DNA from: an uncultured Fretibacterium sp.
GTDB lineage: Bacteria; Synergistota; Synergistia; Synergistales; Aminobacteriaceae
Assembly: GCA_947168585.1 (NCBI GenBank)
Contig: CAMVMK010000001.1
Coordinates: forward strand, 1-64,000
DNA length: 64,000 nt
Reading direction: 5' to 3'
In this document: positions 34,248-41,738 of the stretch, in pieces
How positions within the stretch are numbered: the first letter of the stretch is position 1
Layout of the letters: each line of letters starts with the position of its first letter
Position numbers and translations under genes: made by a program
Notes under the pieces: model-generated
Seen by the model: the letters and a program-made list of their open reading frames with translations, nothing else
Told to the model about the DNA's origin: nothing
Database searches by the model: none

Positions 34248-35021
34248 TTGGATTTAACAAGTCTTATAGGATTTCTTGCAACATGGATATTAGTTTTAGC
34301 GTCAATGGCTTCGGGCGGAAATTTCGGGGCTTATATTGACGTTCCTTCTATCATGATAACACTCGGCGGAGCTATCGGAGCTACGGTTATTTCAAATCCC
34401 GGCAGCAGGCTTAAAAATATCGGCGGAACTTTCAAGAGCGTTTTCTTTTCAAATCCGCCGGACTTAATAGGCATGGTGCAGATGATAGTCAGCTTTGCAG
34501 AAAAGGCGCGCCGTGAGGGATTATTATCGCTTGAAGCAGATGTTGCGGAAGTTGACAGCGATTTCATGAGGAAAGCTATTCAGTTAGTTGTTGACGGTAC
34601 AGACCCGGAACTCGTCAGAGCTATTTTAGATACAGAAATTGGAGTTTTTGAAGACCGGCACAGCCAAAATAAATCAATGTTTGATACTCTTGCTGAGTTC
34701 GGGCCTTCTTTCGGAATGATAGGAACATTAATCGGCCTTATAGCAATGTTAGGAAACCTTCAGGACGTCAGCGCGCTTGGTCCCGGTATGGCCGTTGCGT
34801 TAATAACGACAATGTACGGTTCAATGCTTGCGAACATGTTTGCAATCCCGACAGGAAAGAAATTAGCAGCACGTTCAGCCGAAGAAGTCAAAGCTATGGA
34901 GCTTATGGTCGAAGGAATTTTAGCTATACAAGCCGGAGAAAACCCGAGAATTGTTGAAGAAAAATTAAAAGTTTACTTACCGCCGAAGATGCGTGAAGCG
35001 TTTAATCAGGAGGGCGAATAA
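34248..35021 (+). CDS. motA: Flagellar motor stator protein MotA
   Basis: 257 aa with four transmembrane segments (about 5-25, 32-50, 150-172, 180-205) and a cytoplasmic loop between TM2 and TM3. Typical sequences are GGAIGATVISNPG and, near TM3-TM4, LAEFGPSFGMIGTLIGLIAML. It forms the ion channel with MotB. Start is TTG 34248 with GAGGTGAG upstream. Its stop overlaps the motB start by one base. Confidence 0.94.
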   Translation: MDLTSLIGFLATWILVLASMASGGNFGAYIDVPSIMITLGGAIGATVISNPGSRLKNIGGTFKSVFFSNPPDLIGMVQMIVSFAEKARREGLLSLEADVAEVDSDFMRKAIQLVVDGTDPELVRAILDTEIGVFEDRHSQNKSMFDTLAEFGPSFGMIGTLIGLIAMLGNLQDVSALGPGMAVALITTMYGSMLANMFAIPTGKKLAARSAEEVKAMELMVEGILAIQAGENPRIVEEKLKVYLPPKMREAFNQEGE

Positions 35022-35749
35022 TGGCACGTCAGAAAAAACCTGAAGAGCCGGGACTTTCCGCTCCGTTCTACATGGGAACATACGGCGACATGGTTACGTT
35101 AATATTATGTTTCTTTATATTATTGTTTGCTATGTCGTCTGTAGACTCGCAAAAATTTCAAAAGGCTTTATTATCGCTGAAAGGTTCGCTCGGAGTTTTG
35201 AAAGGCGGAGTTACGACAGAAGAGAGCCAAGACCCTAATAAAAGCGGCGAAGTCGGTCAAAGTCCGGGAGCAAGCGAACGTGTTGAACTTGATACGAGGC
35301 ACGTAGCTTACACGTTAAATTCTTTTTTGCGTTCGGAAAATTTAACCCGTGATATTCAAGTTTCTATTAATCAGCGCGGTGTAGCTGTATCAATCAGCGA
35401 TCAGTTTTTATTTTTGCCCGGCCGTGCTGATTTAAGACCTGAAGGCCAAAGGGCTTTATATAAAATTTCGGAACTCGTAAAAAATAGAGTTCCTGCCGCC
35501 GCTGTTGAGGGGCACACTGACTCTGGAATTTTGAACGGCGGAATTTACCGCGACAACTGGGGGCTCAGCGCAATGAGAGCCGCTGTCGTTGCAAGTTACA
35601 TGGAGAGTGCGGGAGGTTTTGACCCTGCGAAACTTCAGGCGGTCGGTTATAGTTCTTCTCAGCCTATAGTCCCGAATGACACAGCTGAACACAGAGCTTT
35701 GAATAGACGTGTTGAAATTGTTTTCCTGTCGCAATATCCGAAACGTTAA
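35021..35749 (+). CDS. motB: Flagellar motor stator protein MotB
   Basis: 242 aa. One N-terminal membrane segment follows a short cytoplasmic region; the channel Asp lies in the stretch MGTYGDMVTLILCFFILLF. The OmpA-like peptidoglycan-binding domain occupies about 115-238, with VEGHTDSG and NRRVEIVF. The last codons are duplicated about 490 bp downstream as part of a hicB duplication, though this copy is intact. Translationally coupled to motA. Confidence 0.94.
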   Translation: MARQKKPEEPGLSAPFYMGTYGDMVTLILCFFILLFAMSSVDSQKFQKALLSLKGSLGVLKGGVTTEESQDPNKSGEVGQSPGASERVELDTRHVAYTLNSFLRSENLTRDIQVSINQRGVAVSISDQFLFLPGRADLRPEGQRALYKISELVKNRVPAAAVEGHTDSGILNGGIYRDNWGLSAMRAAVVASYMESAGGFDPAKLQAVGYSSSQPIVPNDTAEHRALNRRVEIVFLSQYPKR

Positions 35750-35794
35750 GGAGTGAAAAAATAATAATGTTAAAAAATTTTACGGCTTGTTACA
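35734..35794 (+). repeat. Direct repeat, left copy (motB 3' end plus hicB 5' end)
   Basis: ATATCCGAAACGTTAAGGAG onward, through the hicB start to GGCTTGTTACA. Repeated nearly exactly at 36223-36292, with a 3-bp indel in the A-rich spacer. Confidence 0.9.
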
Positions 35795-36033
35795 GAAAAT
35801 TAGAACATGGATATATGGGCAAACTTCTTGAATGGCCGGGCGTAATTACAGAAGGCGATGACTTAGAAGACTGCCGGGATTTATTAATGGAAGCGGCTAA
35901 CGAAATGGCTGAATTATATAAAGATGACGGGCGTAAAATACCGTATGCTCAACTTATTATTGAACCTATGTCCGTAACTGTTGCTCCTGAATGTTTACAG
36001 CAAGAAGAGGCATTGCTCGTAAATGTCCGTTAA
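35767..36033 (+). CDS. hicB: HicB-like antitoxin, copy 1
   Basis: 88 aa. A HicB-type degenerate RNase H fold: MLKNFTACYRKLEHGYMGKLLEWPGVITEGDDLEDCRDLLMEA fits the usual pattern of a short strand, a (W/F)PG(V/C) turn and a helix. No C-terminal DNA-binding domain is obvious. It overlaps the start of a hicA pseudogene by 11 bp, the usual TA arrangement in reverse order. It lies between motB and fliL. Confidence 0.8.
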   Translation: MLKNFTACYRKLEHGYMGKLLEWPGVITEGDDLEDCRDLLMEAANEMAELYKDDGRKIPYAQLIIEPMSVTVAPECLQQEEALLVNVR

Positions 36034-36214
36034 ACGTAAAGATTTAATAAGATATTTAGAGCAGAGCGGTTTTTTCTTAAAGCGTGAGTGAAAGCAACAC
36101 AGTTTTTATGTTCATGAAGACGGAAGAGCAACTGCGGTGAAAAGGCATAATATTTTCGATAGAATATCTGCTAACGAAGTCTGCAAGGACGCAAAACTTC
36201 AGCCGATATTTTAG
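36023..36214 (+). pseudogene. hicA: hicA toxin with in-frame TGA
   Basis: From ATG 36023 the frame reads M-S-V-K-R-K-D-L-I-R-Y-L-E-Q-S-G-F-F-L-K-R-E, then TGA (36089-36091). It continues as K-Q-H-S-F-Y-V-H-E-D-G-R-A and on to TAG 36214. HicA toxins have a Gly at the TGA position (RxG-x-HxxYxHxDGR), so a GGA-to-TGA change is the simplest explanation. TGA is a normal stop elsewhere here, for example ending fliQ. The catalytic His region after the stop is preserved, which points to a recent loss. Confidence 0.8.
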
Positions 36215-36222
36215 AGATTTTT

Positions 36223-36292
36223 ATATCCGAAACGTTAAGGAGTGAAAAATAATTATGTTAAAAAATTTTACGGCTTGTTACACGAAACTTGC
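36223..36292 (+). repeat. Direct repeat, right copy
   Basis: Second copy of the 35734-35794 sequence. Its left part reproduces the final motB codons outside any motB gene, showing that the duplication unit began inside motB. Confidence 0.9.
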
Positions 36293-36503
36293 AGAAAATT
36301 ATATTATGGGACAGCTTCTTGAATGGCCGAATGTTTTAACGAGCGGTAAAGATATGGAAGACTGCGAAAATATGCTGAAAGATGCCGCTCATGAAATGAT
36401 GTTAGCGTATCAAGACGAGGGAATGAAAATTCCGAACCCGTCTTTAATAGTGAAACCTATAGCAATATCTGTTGATGAAGAATTGCTCGAAAAAGCCAGT
36501 TAG
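36255..36503 (+). CDS. hicB: HicB-like antitoxin, copy 2
   Basis: 82 aa paralogue of the copy at 35767. The first nine residues (MLKNFTACY) are identical and the two then diverge while keeping LLEWP.V.T.G.D.EDC and a C-terminal P-x-A-I-S/P-x-S-V-T strand. No hicA follows it; the next gene is fliL. It is probably left over from a tandem duplication of the TA unit and may still neutralise HicA proteins elsewhere. Confidence 0.75.
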   Translation: MLKNFTACYTKLAENYIMGQLLEWPNVLTSGKDMEDCENMLKDAAHEMMLAYQDEGMKIPNPSLIVKPIAISVDEELLEKAS

Positions 36504-36564
36504 CCGGACAGACTTTTTTATAAAATAAATATTTAGATTTTCATTCTGGAGGATAAAAGAATAA

Positions 36565-37020
36565 ATGAAACGCATTTTAATATTCGCAATAGTCGGTCTC
36601 GTAATGTTCGGGGCAGGATTTGGCGGAGGTTTAGTTCTTGGCCGGACTATGGCTCCGACAGATACTAACGAAATCGGCACCGGAAAAGTTATTCAAGAGC
36701 CCGGTCCTATAGTTTCAATCGGGCAGTTTACGAGCAACTTGGCCGGAGCAGGCCGTCATGTTATAGACTGCGCTTTATCTCTCGAACTTGTTGAAAAAGA
36801 GGGAGCGTCTGCTCTCGTTCAGTCTCCTGGCTGGATGAATAGAATTAGGAGTGAAATTTTCATGCTCATGAAAGATAGAGTTTATGATGACTTGATGAGC
36901 GCGGAGGGAGCATTACAGCTTGCAGGCGATATTAAACGCTCATTAAACAGAATGCTGCCGGACGTAGGCGGAGAAGCTCCGATCGTTAATGTTTTGTTCG
37001 AGAGCATGATTTTGCAATAG
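36565..37020 (+). CDS. fliL: Flagellar basal-body protein FliL
   Basis: 151 aa. One N-terminal transmembrane helix (about 4-26, ILIFAIVGLVMFGAGFGGGLVLG) and a periplasmic domain with VSIGQFTSNLAGAGRHVIDCALSLEL and RSEIFMLMKDRVYDDLMSAEG, matching FliL. It supports stator function around MotB. The ATG has CTGGAGG upstream. It is separated from motB by the hic insertion. Confidence 0.9.
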   Translation: MKRILIFAIVGLVMFGAGFGGGLVLGRTMAPTDTNEIGTGKVIQEPGPIVSIGQFTSNLAGAGRHVIDCALSLELVEKEGASALVQSPGWMNRIRSEIFMLMKDRVYDDLMSAEGALQLAGDIKRSLNRMLPDVGGEAPIVNVLFESMILQ

Positions 37021-37029
37021 GTTTTCAAA

Positions 37030-38046
37030 ATGCCTGATGTATTATCACAGAACGCTATAGACGACTTACTAAAGTCTATTCAAGGCGGCGCAAGCATTGA
37101 TGACATAGCCGCGAAAGCTGACGAATATGCTAAATTAAAAATCTACGACTTCAAACGTCCGGATAAATTCAGCAAAGACCAGCTTCGTGCTATTCAGATG
37201 ATTCATGAAAGTTTTGCGCGCCAGATGACAACGGTTTTATCGACTTTAATACGCTCGATAGTTTCAGCTGAAATTGCTTCGGTTGAACAGTTAGCTTATG
37301 AAGAATTTGTAAATTACATGGTTCAGCCGACTGTAATCGGATTAATTGAAATGCACCCGTTTGAGGGCTCAATGTTAATCGAAATTAATCCGGCGTTAGT
37401 CTTCACTATTATAGATAGAATGTTAGGCGGACGCGGAACTTTTATCGGCACAGTCAGAGAACTTACGGATATAGAAAAAACTGTAGTCGAGAGAGTAATT
37501 ATGAGAATTTTAGAGTTACTCGAAGACAGCTGGAGCACAGTCGTTGACGTTCGTTTTAGATTTGAAAGCATGGAGAGTAATCCGTTCTTCGTTCAAATTT
37601 GTTCACCGAGCGACATGGTTTTAGTCGTCATTATGAAACTTAGAGTTTCAGACGTTGAAGGCATGGTGAGTTTATGTTTTCCGTATTTTTTAATTGAGCC
37701 TATTATGGACAGACTTTCGAGCCAGCAGTGGTTCGCATCAACGAGCCATAAGGCAGACCCCGAAATGAAGACGTGGCTGAATAACTCAATGATGCAGGTT
37801 AAAATGCCTCTTGCTATGGAACTCGGCCATACTGTTTTATCATTGAATGACGTTTACGCGCTTCAAACCGGCGATGTTATTAAACTTGACGAACTCAAAG
37901 ACGCTCAAATTGATGTCCGGGTCGGCAATCAGATAAGATTTAAGGCAAGACCTGGAACTCTTAACGGTCATATGGCTGTCGAACTTGTAAAAGTTTTGAC
38001 TCAGGAAATGCCCGAACTGCCCGCCGGTAACGAAGAACAAGATTAA
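37030..38046 (+). CDS. fliM: Flagellar motor switch protein FliM
   Basis: 338 aa. N-terminal MPDVLSQNAIDDLLKSI resembles the CheY-binding LSQ.EID.LL motif. The CheC-like middle domain (about 45-230) includes YDFKRPDKFSKDQLRAIQMIHESFAR and DRMLGGRG. The C-terminal SpoA domain follows (about 255-325). Cytoplasmic C-ring component. It is followed after 18 bp by fliY. Confidence 0.95.
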   Translation: MPDVLSQNAIDDLLKSIQGGASIDDIAAKADEYAKLKIYDFKRPDKFSKDQLRAIQMIHESFARQMTTVLSTLIRSIVSAEIASVEQLAYEEFVNYMVQPTVIGLIEMHPFEGSMLIEINPALVFTIIDRMLGGRGTFIGTVRELTDIEKTVVERVIMRILELLEDSWSTVVDVRFRFESMESNPFFVQICSPSDMVLVVIMKLRVSDVEGMVSLCFPYFLIEPIMDRLSSQQWFASTSHKADPEMKTWLNNSMMQVKMPLAMELGHTVLSLNDVYALQTGDVIKLDELKDAQIDVRVGNQIRFKARPGTLNGHMAVELVKVLTQEMPELPAGNEEQD

Positions 38047-38064
38047 AGAGGAGATTAATTAAAA

Positions 38065-39120
38065 ATGTCTGATGATTTATTAAGCCCCGATGAAATTAAC
38101 GCCCTATTAGCCGGAGCAGCAGACTTGGGCGACATGGACGAAATTTCAGACGCTGATGCTGAGCAGTTAGCAAAAGTTTCTGATACTTTCGCTAATTCAG
38201 AGAACAGCGTCATTAATATGCTCGCCGGCAAAAATGTTACAACTAACACGGGAAGCCCCGAAGTTTTGACGCAGGACGATTTTTCCGCGAAATTTCCTGA
38301 AATTCCTTTTTTATTTTCAAGTACTTTCGGCGGCATGGACGATATTCCGCTTGCTATTGTCGTTGAACAGAGAGGAGCTTTAACTCTCGCGGACTTCATG
38401 ATGGGCGGCACAGGAAATCCTGTTCCTGAACCTAATGATATGTACTGGGGAGCGGCGCAGGAGGGATTAAGTCAAATCGTAGGCTCAGCGTTTACGAGTT
38501 TAGCGGCAATGTTAGCAGGAAGGCGTTTAATGCCCGAAAACACGAGTTCAGCACCCGGCGAGGAAGGCTGGCACGCTTTTGCTCTCGAACCTGCAGATAC
38601 TAAAATTTGGGCAAGTCCCGTCAGCGTTACTATTGAGGGTCTTGAGCCTTTTAATATGTGGACGTGCTTGACCCTTAACGATGCCTTGACGATAGCAGGC
38701 TATATGCGCGACGCTCTTGAGGGCAAAAAACCTGCAGAGCCTCAGCAGTCATCGGGAGGTTTCGGAGGCGGCGGTAACAATCTTATGGGAGGAGGACGGA
38801 GCAACGTGGGTCCGGCAGTTGATGTAAGGCCGGCAGCTTTTCAGCCTTTAGGAGGCGGCGGTGCAGGAGGAGAACCAAGCCCGATTGATTTAATCGCCGA
38901 TATTCCCGTAAGGGTTACTGTTGAGCTCGGCAAGGCAAGAAAAAGCGTTTCAGAAATTTTAGCGTTGAATACCGGCGCAGTTATTGAACTCGATAAAATG
39001 GCAGGCGAACCTGTCGATATTTTAGTGAACGGCAAAATGATTGCTCACGGTGAAGTTGTTGTAATTGATGAAAATTTCGGCGTAAGAATTACGGATATTG
39101 TTGCAAGTAACTCAAAATAA
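38065..39120 (+). CDS. fliY: Flagellar motor switch protein FliY (CheC-like plus FliN domain)
   Basis: 351 aa. N-terminal LLSPDEINALLAG motif, a CheC/phosphatase-like middle region with GGMDDIPLAIVVEQRG and QIVGSAFTSLAAMLAG, a Gly-rich linker (about 230-265), and a C-terminal FliN/SpoA domain with DIPVRVTVELGKARKSVSEIL and LDKMAGEPVDILVNGK. The fusion form replaces the short FliN of enterics. It may have CheY-P phosphatase activity as in Bacillus; this is not shown. Confidence 0.93.
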   Translation: MSDDLLSPDEINALLAGAADLGDMDEISDADAEQLAKVSDTFANSENSVINMLAGKNVTTNTGSPEVLTQDDFSAKFPEIPFLFSSTFGGMDDIPLAIVVEQRGALTLADFMMGGTGNPVPEPNDMYWGAAQEGLSQIVGSAFTSLAAMLAGRRLMPENTSSAPGEEGWHAFALEPADTKIWASPVSVTIEGLEPFNMWTCLTLNDALTIAGYMRDALEGKKPAEPQQSSGGFGGGGNNLMGGGRSNVGPAVDVRPAAFQPLGGGGAGGEPSPIDLIADIPVRVTVELGKARKSVSEILALNTGAVIELDKMAGEPVDILVNGKMIAHGEVVVIDENFGVRITDIVASNSK

Positions 39121-39155
39121 AACGCTTAAATTTTTAATATATAATAAAAAAAGTC

Positions 39156-39169
39156 GTGCTATAATGCAC
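39156..39169 (+). promoter_or_regulatory. TATAAT flanked by GTGC/GCAC, possible cheY promoter with overlapping operator
   Basis: GTGC-TATAAT-GCAC in the 92-bp fliY-cheY gap. The -10 box is perfect; the -35 position (ATATAT) is poor. A palindrome centred on a -10 box could bind a repressor. Confidence 0.35.
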
Positions 39170-39212
39170 TAAAAATTAAAATTAAATTTCTTAATTTAAG
39201 GGAGTTTTCGAG

Positions 39213-39575
39213 ATGGGCAAAAAAGTTTTAATAGTCGATGACGCAGCATTTATGCGTATGATGTTAAAAGACATTCTCACGAAAAATGATTTTGAAGTCG
39301 TCGCCGAAGCTGAAAACGGCAAGGCAGGTGTAGCGGCCTTTCAGAAATACAAGCCCGACATCATCACAATGGATATTACTATGCCTGAGATGAACGGAAT
39401 AGACGCAGTGAAAGCGATTAAGGCTCTTGACCCCAGTGTGAAAATAGTCATGGTCTCAGCTATGGGACAACAGCCTATGGTTATCGAAGCTATACAGGCC
39501 GGAGCTAATGACTTTATCGTCAAACCTTTCCAGCCGGAGAGAGTTGTCGAAGCTATTACAAAGGTGCTGTCATAA
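39213..39575 (+). CDS. cheY: Chemotaxis response regulator CheY
   Basis: 120 aa single receiver domain. Acidic pocket D9/D10 in LIVDDAAFMRMMLKD, phospho-acceptor Asp in PDIITMDITMPEMNG, Thr/Ser in VMVSAMG and Lys in IVKPFQPERV. It binds FliM/FliY to set rotation direction. RBS GGGAG precedes the ATG. The fliO frame appears to begin inside or just after its 3' end. Confidence 0.96.
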   Translation: MGKKVLIVDDAAFMRMMLKDILTKNDFEVVAEAENGKAGVAAFQKYKPDIITMDITMPEMNGIDAVKAIKALDPSVKIVMVSAMGQQPMVIEAIQAGANDFIVKPFQPERVVEAITKVLS

Positions 39576-39888
39576 AATTCAAAGCATAAGTCTTACGGCC
39601 TATATAATCCGGGCAGCAGCCGCGTTAATTTTTATGTCAATGGGAGCATTTTTATTCGTAAAATATTTCAAGAAACATAATTCTAACGCGACATGCTCAA
39701 GTGCCGTAAAGATTGAAATATTATCGTCCCTGCGCCTGACCGGCAGGGATATGTTTTTTGTTGTTCATTGCGGGCCAGATGTTATTGCTTTTGTTTTAAC
39801 TCAAGGCGGTGCTTGTCTTCTTGGCCGTTGGAGTTATGAGCAATGGAAGAAAAATAATGAGGAATTAGGAGTGAGGAGTGAGGAATGA
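39508..39888 (+). CDS. fliO: Flagellar biosynthesis protein FliO (start uncertain)
   Basis: Membrane protein assisting assembly of the FliP export pore. One hydrophobic segment (AAAALIFMSMGAFLFVKYF) is followed by the FliO-type beta domain VKIEILSSLRLTGRDMFFVVHCGPDVIAFVLTQ. Start choice is unclear: ATG 39508 and TTG 39544 lie inside cheY, ATT 39577 follows AAGGTG, and ATG 39634 would cut the membrane helix. The real start is probably near 39544-39577. The last residues (EELGVRSEE) are encoded by a heptamer repeat that also supplies the fliP ribosome-binding site. Confidence 0.75.
   Translation: MTLSSNLSSRRELSKLLQRCCHKIQSISLTAYIIRAAAALIFMSMGAFLFVKYFKKHNSNATCSSAVKIEILSSLRLTGRDMFFVVHCGPDVIAFVLTQGGACLLGRWSYEQWKKNNEELGVRSEE
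39855..39884 (+). repeat. Heptamer-type repeat inside the fliO 3' end
   Basis: GAGGAATTAGGAGTGAGGAG followed by TGAGGA. It is translated as the fliO C-terminus and gives a GTGAGGA ribosome-binding site for fliP at 39885. Confidence 0.8.
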
Positions 39889-40685
39889 TTAAAAAAATTT
39901 TTTTAGTGTTTCTCGTCTGCTTCTTAATTTTTAATTTTTGTGATATTTCTTCTGCTGCTATCTTAAATCCTCCGCGAGCCCCTGAACTTTCCGGGACAAT
40001 TCCATTGCCGTCTATAACGCTCGGAGTAGGTCAGGCCGATTCGCCCCGCGATGTAGCTTTAACTTTACAGATTTTGGCTTTAATGACCGTGTTAAGTCTC
40101 GTGCCTGCGATTTTATTAATGGTAACGAGTTTCACGCGGATTATTATAGTTTTGGGATTTGTTCAAAGGGCTATAGGTCTTCAGCAGTCTCCGCCTCAGC
40201 AGGTTATAGCGGGATTAGCATTATTTTTAACGATGTTCACGATGTATCCGACTTGGGAGCAGGTGTATAACAATTCTCTCGAGCCTTATATGTCAGGAAA
40301 TATAGAAGCTCAACAGGCTTGGGACAACGCAATTAATCCCGTAAGAGATTTCATGTTCAGATACACCCGTCAGGAAGAATTATCGCTGATAATTTCAATG
40401 TCGCAGTCTCCGAGACCTGCTAATCAATCTGAAGTTCCTACTCAAATTTTAATTCCGGCTTTCATGTTAAGCGAGTTAAAAACGGCGTTTCAAATGGGCG
40501 TAGTTATTTATATTCCGTTCTTAGTCGTTGACATGGTAGTATCAAGCGTTTTATTAGCAATGGGAATGATGATGCTTCCGCCGATGATGATTTCACTGCC
40601 GTTTAAGATTTTATTATTTATAATGGCTGACGGCTGGAATTTAGTTGTTATGAGCGTGTTAAAAAGTTTTACGAACGTACCATAA
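39885..40685 (+). CDS. fliP: Flagellar export apparatus protein FliP
   Basis: 266 aa. Signal/first TM (about 5-25), then TMs near 65-85, 95-110, 200-220 and 230-250. The FliP block SFTRIIIVLGFVQRAIGLQQSPPQQV and the later LIPAFMLSELKTAFQMG are diagnostic. It forms the FliPQR export gate. Its usual partner fliQ lies 3.7 kb downstream behind unrelated genes; fliR and flhB are not in the window after fliQ. Confidence 0.95.
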   Translation: MIKKIFLVFLVCFLIFNFCDISSAAILNPPRAPELSGTIPLPSITLGVGQADSPRDVALTLQILALMTVLSLVPAILLMVTSFTRIIIVLGFVQRAIGLQQSPPQQVIAGLALFLTMFTMYPTWEQVYNNSLEPYMSGNIEAQQAWDNAINPVRDFMFRYTRQEELSLIISMSQSPRPANQSEVPTQILIPAFMLSELKTAFQMGVVIYIPFLVVDMVVSSVLLAMGMMMLPPMMISLPFKILLFIMADGWNLVVMSVLKSFTNVP

Positions 40686-40708
40686 ATTAAAAAGGAGAAA
40701 TTTATAAA

Positions 40709-41647
40709 ATGAAAACTGTTTCAGTAATTAATTTCAAAGGAGGCGTAGGAAAGACAACATTAACGGCTAATCTTGGGGCTTATGCGGCTTCAAAAGGCTA
40801 TAGAGTTTTGCTCATAGATTTAGATCCGCAGAATAATTTGACATTTAATTTCATGACCCGCGCCGAATGGGAAAGTAAATTATCACAGAATAAAACGATA
40901 AAAAATTTTTTTGAGCCTGTTGTCGAAGGCAAAGAGCTTCCGTCATTAAGGCCGTTAATAGTTAAAAAAACTTTCGGTGATGTCAGATTAGATTTAATTA
41001 CGTCTCATATAAATTTAATCGGTATTGATATAAAACTCTCGAATTTATTAGGCGGCGACGATGAAAAAGTTATTGCAGAAAATTACATGAAAACTATAAG
41101 CTGTCTTAAACCCGCTTTATCAACTCTTGAATATCAATATGATTTAGTTTTGATTGACTGCCCCGTAAATTTTAATTTCACGGTTAAAAGTGCTCTTTAT
41201 GCGAGTGATTATTACATTGCTCCTACAAAACTTGACGCTATGTCTTCGGAGGGAATTTATTTATTAGGAAGACTTATTGACTCCTGCCGCGATGAATGCC
41301 GCGAATATATTAATAAATTAGAGGGCTCGTCATATACTCCGCTTTCTTTGAAAATGCTCGGAGTTGTTCCGATGATGGCTCACGTTTCAAAGGGCAAGAC
41401 TTTAATTGACGCTGAATTAGGATTTTTCCATAAATTAGAGGCTGATTATGAAGTTTTCCCGCAGTTCGTGAGGGATAATACTACGATTTTCGGCGCGGAA
41501 CTTAAAGACAAATTCGGAAATGTTGTTCCGGCTGTTCTTGCTTATTCGGGAGTTCTTGGAGGTTTAAGCATGAAAGCAAAAATTATAGCTGAGCTTCAAT
41601 TACTTTGCGATCAAATTTTAGGACGCATGGGACTTTCAAAAGGTTAG
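40709..41647 (+). CDS. ParA/Soj-type ATPase, orphan
   Basis: 312 aa deviant-Walker P-loop ATPase. KGGVGKTTLTANLGAYA (Walker A with signature Lys), DLDPQNNLTF, and LVLIDCPVNFNF (Walker B-like). Start ATG with AAGGAG upstream. No ParB or parS-like site was seen nearby, so plasmid-type partitioning is unlikely. Placement directly after fliP suggests either positioning of flagella or other cell cargo, or simply insertion. It differs from FlhG, which normally sits next to flhF. Confidence 0.85.
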   Translation: MKTVSVINFKGGVGKTTLTANLGAYAASKGYRVLLIDLDPQNNLTFNFMTRAEWESKLSQNKTIKNFFEPVVEGKELPSLRPLIVKKTFGDVRLDLITSHINLIGIDIKLSNLLGGDDEKVIAENYMKTISCLKPALSTLEYQYDLVLIDCPVNFNFTVKSALYASDYYIAPTKLDAMSSEGIYLLGRLIDSCRDECREYINKLEGSSYTPLSLKMLGVVPMMAHVSKGKTLIDAELGFFHKLEADYEVFPQFVRDNTTIFGAELKDKFGNVVPAVLAYSGVLGGLSMKAKIIAELQLLCDQILGRMGLSKG

Positions 41648-41658
41648 AAAATAAATTT

Positions 41659-41732
41659 AGGTGAGGAGTTAGGAATTAGGCCTGCCTGTCGGCAGACAGG
41701 GGGTGAGGAGTTTTTTCTGACCCCTAATTTTT
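41659..41732. repeat. Heptamer-type repeat with embedded hairpin after the ParA-like gene
   Basis: GTGAGGAGTTAGGAATTAGG, then the hairpin CCTGCCTGTCGGCAGACAGG (41681-41700; 8-bp stem, one mismatch), then GGGTGAGGAG and inverted CCCCTAATT. It can form a terminator-like structure between the convergent ParA-like and GH28 genes. Confidence 0.75.
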
Positions 41733-41738
41733 TTAATT

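Noticed and set aside
36089-36091. TGA read as glycine (alternative code)
   Set aside because: TGA acts as a stop at fliQ (44673-44675), the short hicB (44861-44863) and the acyltransferase, so recoding is unlikely; pseudogene preferred.
40709-41647. Plasmid or ICE partition locus
   Set aside because: ParA-like gene has no ParB, parS, relaxase, integrase or replication gene nearby; surrounding genes are chromosomal.
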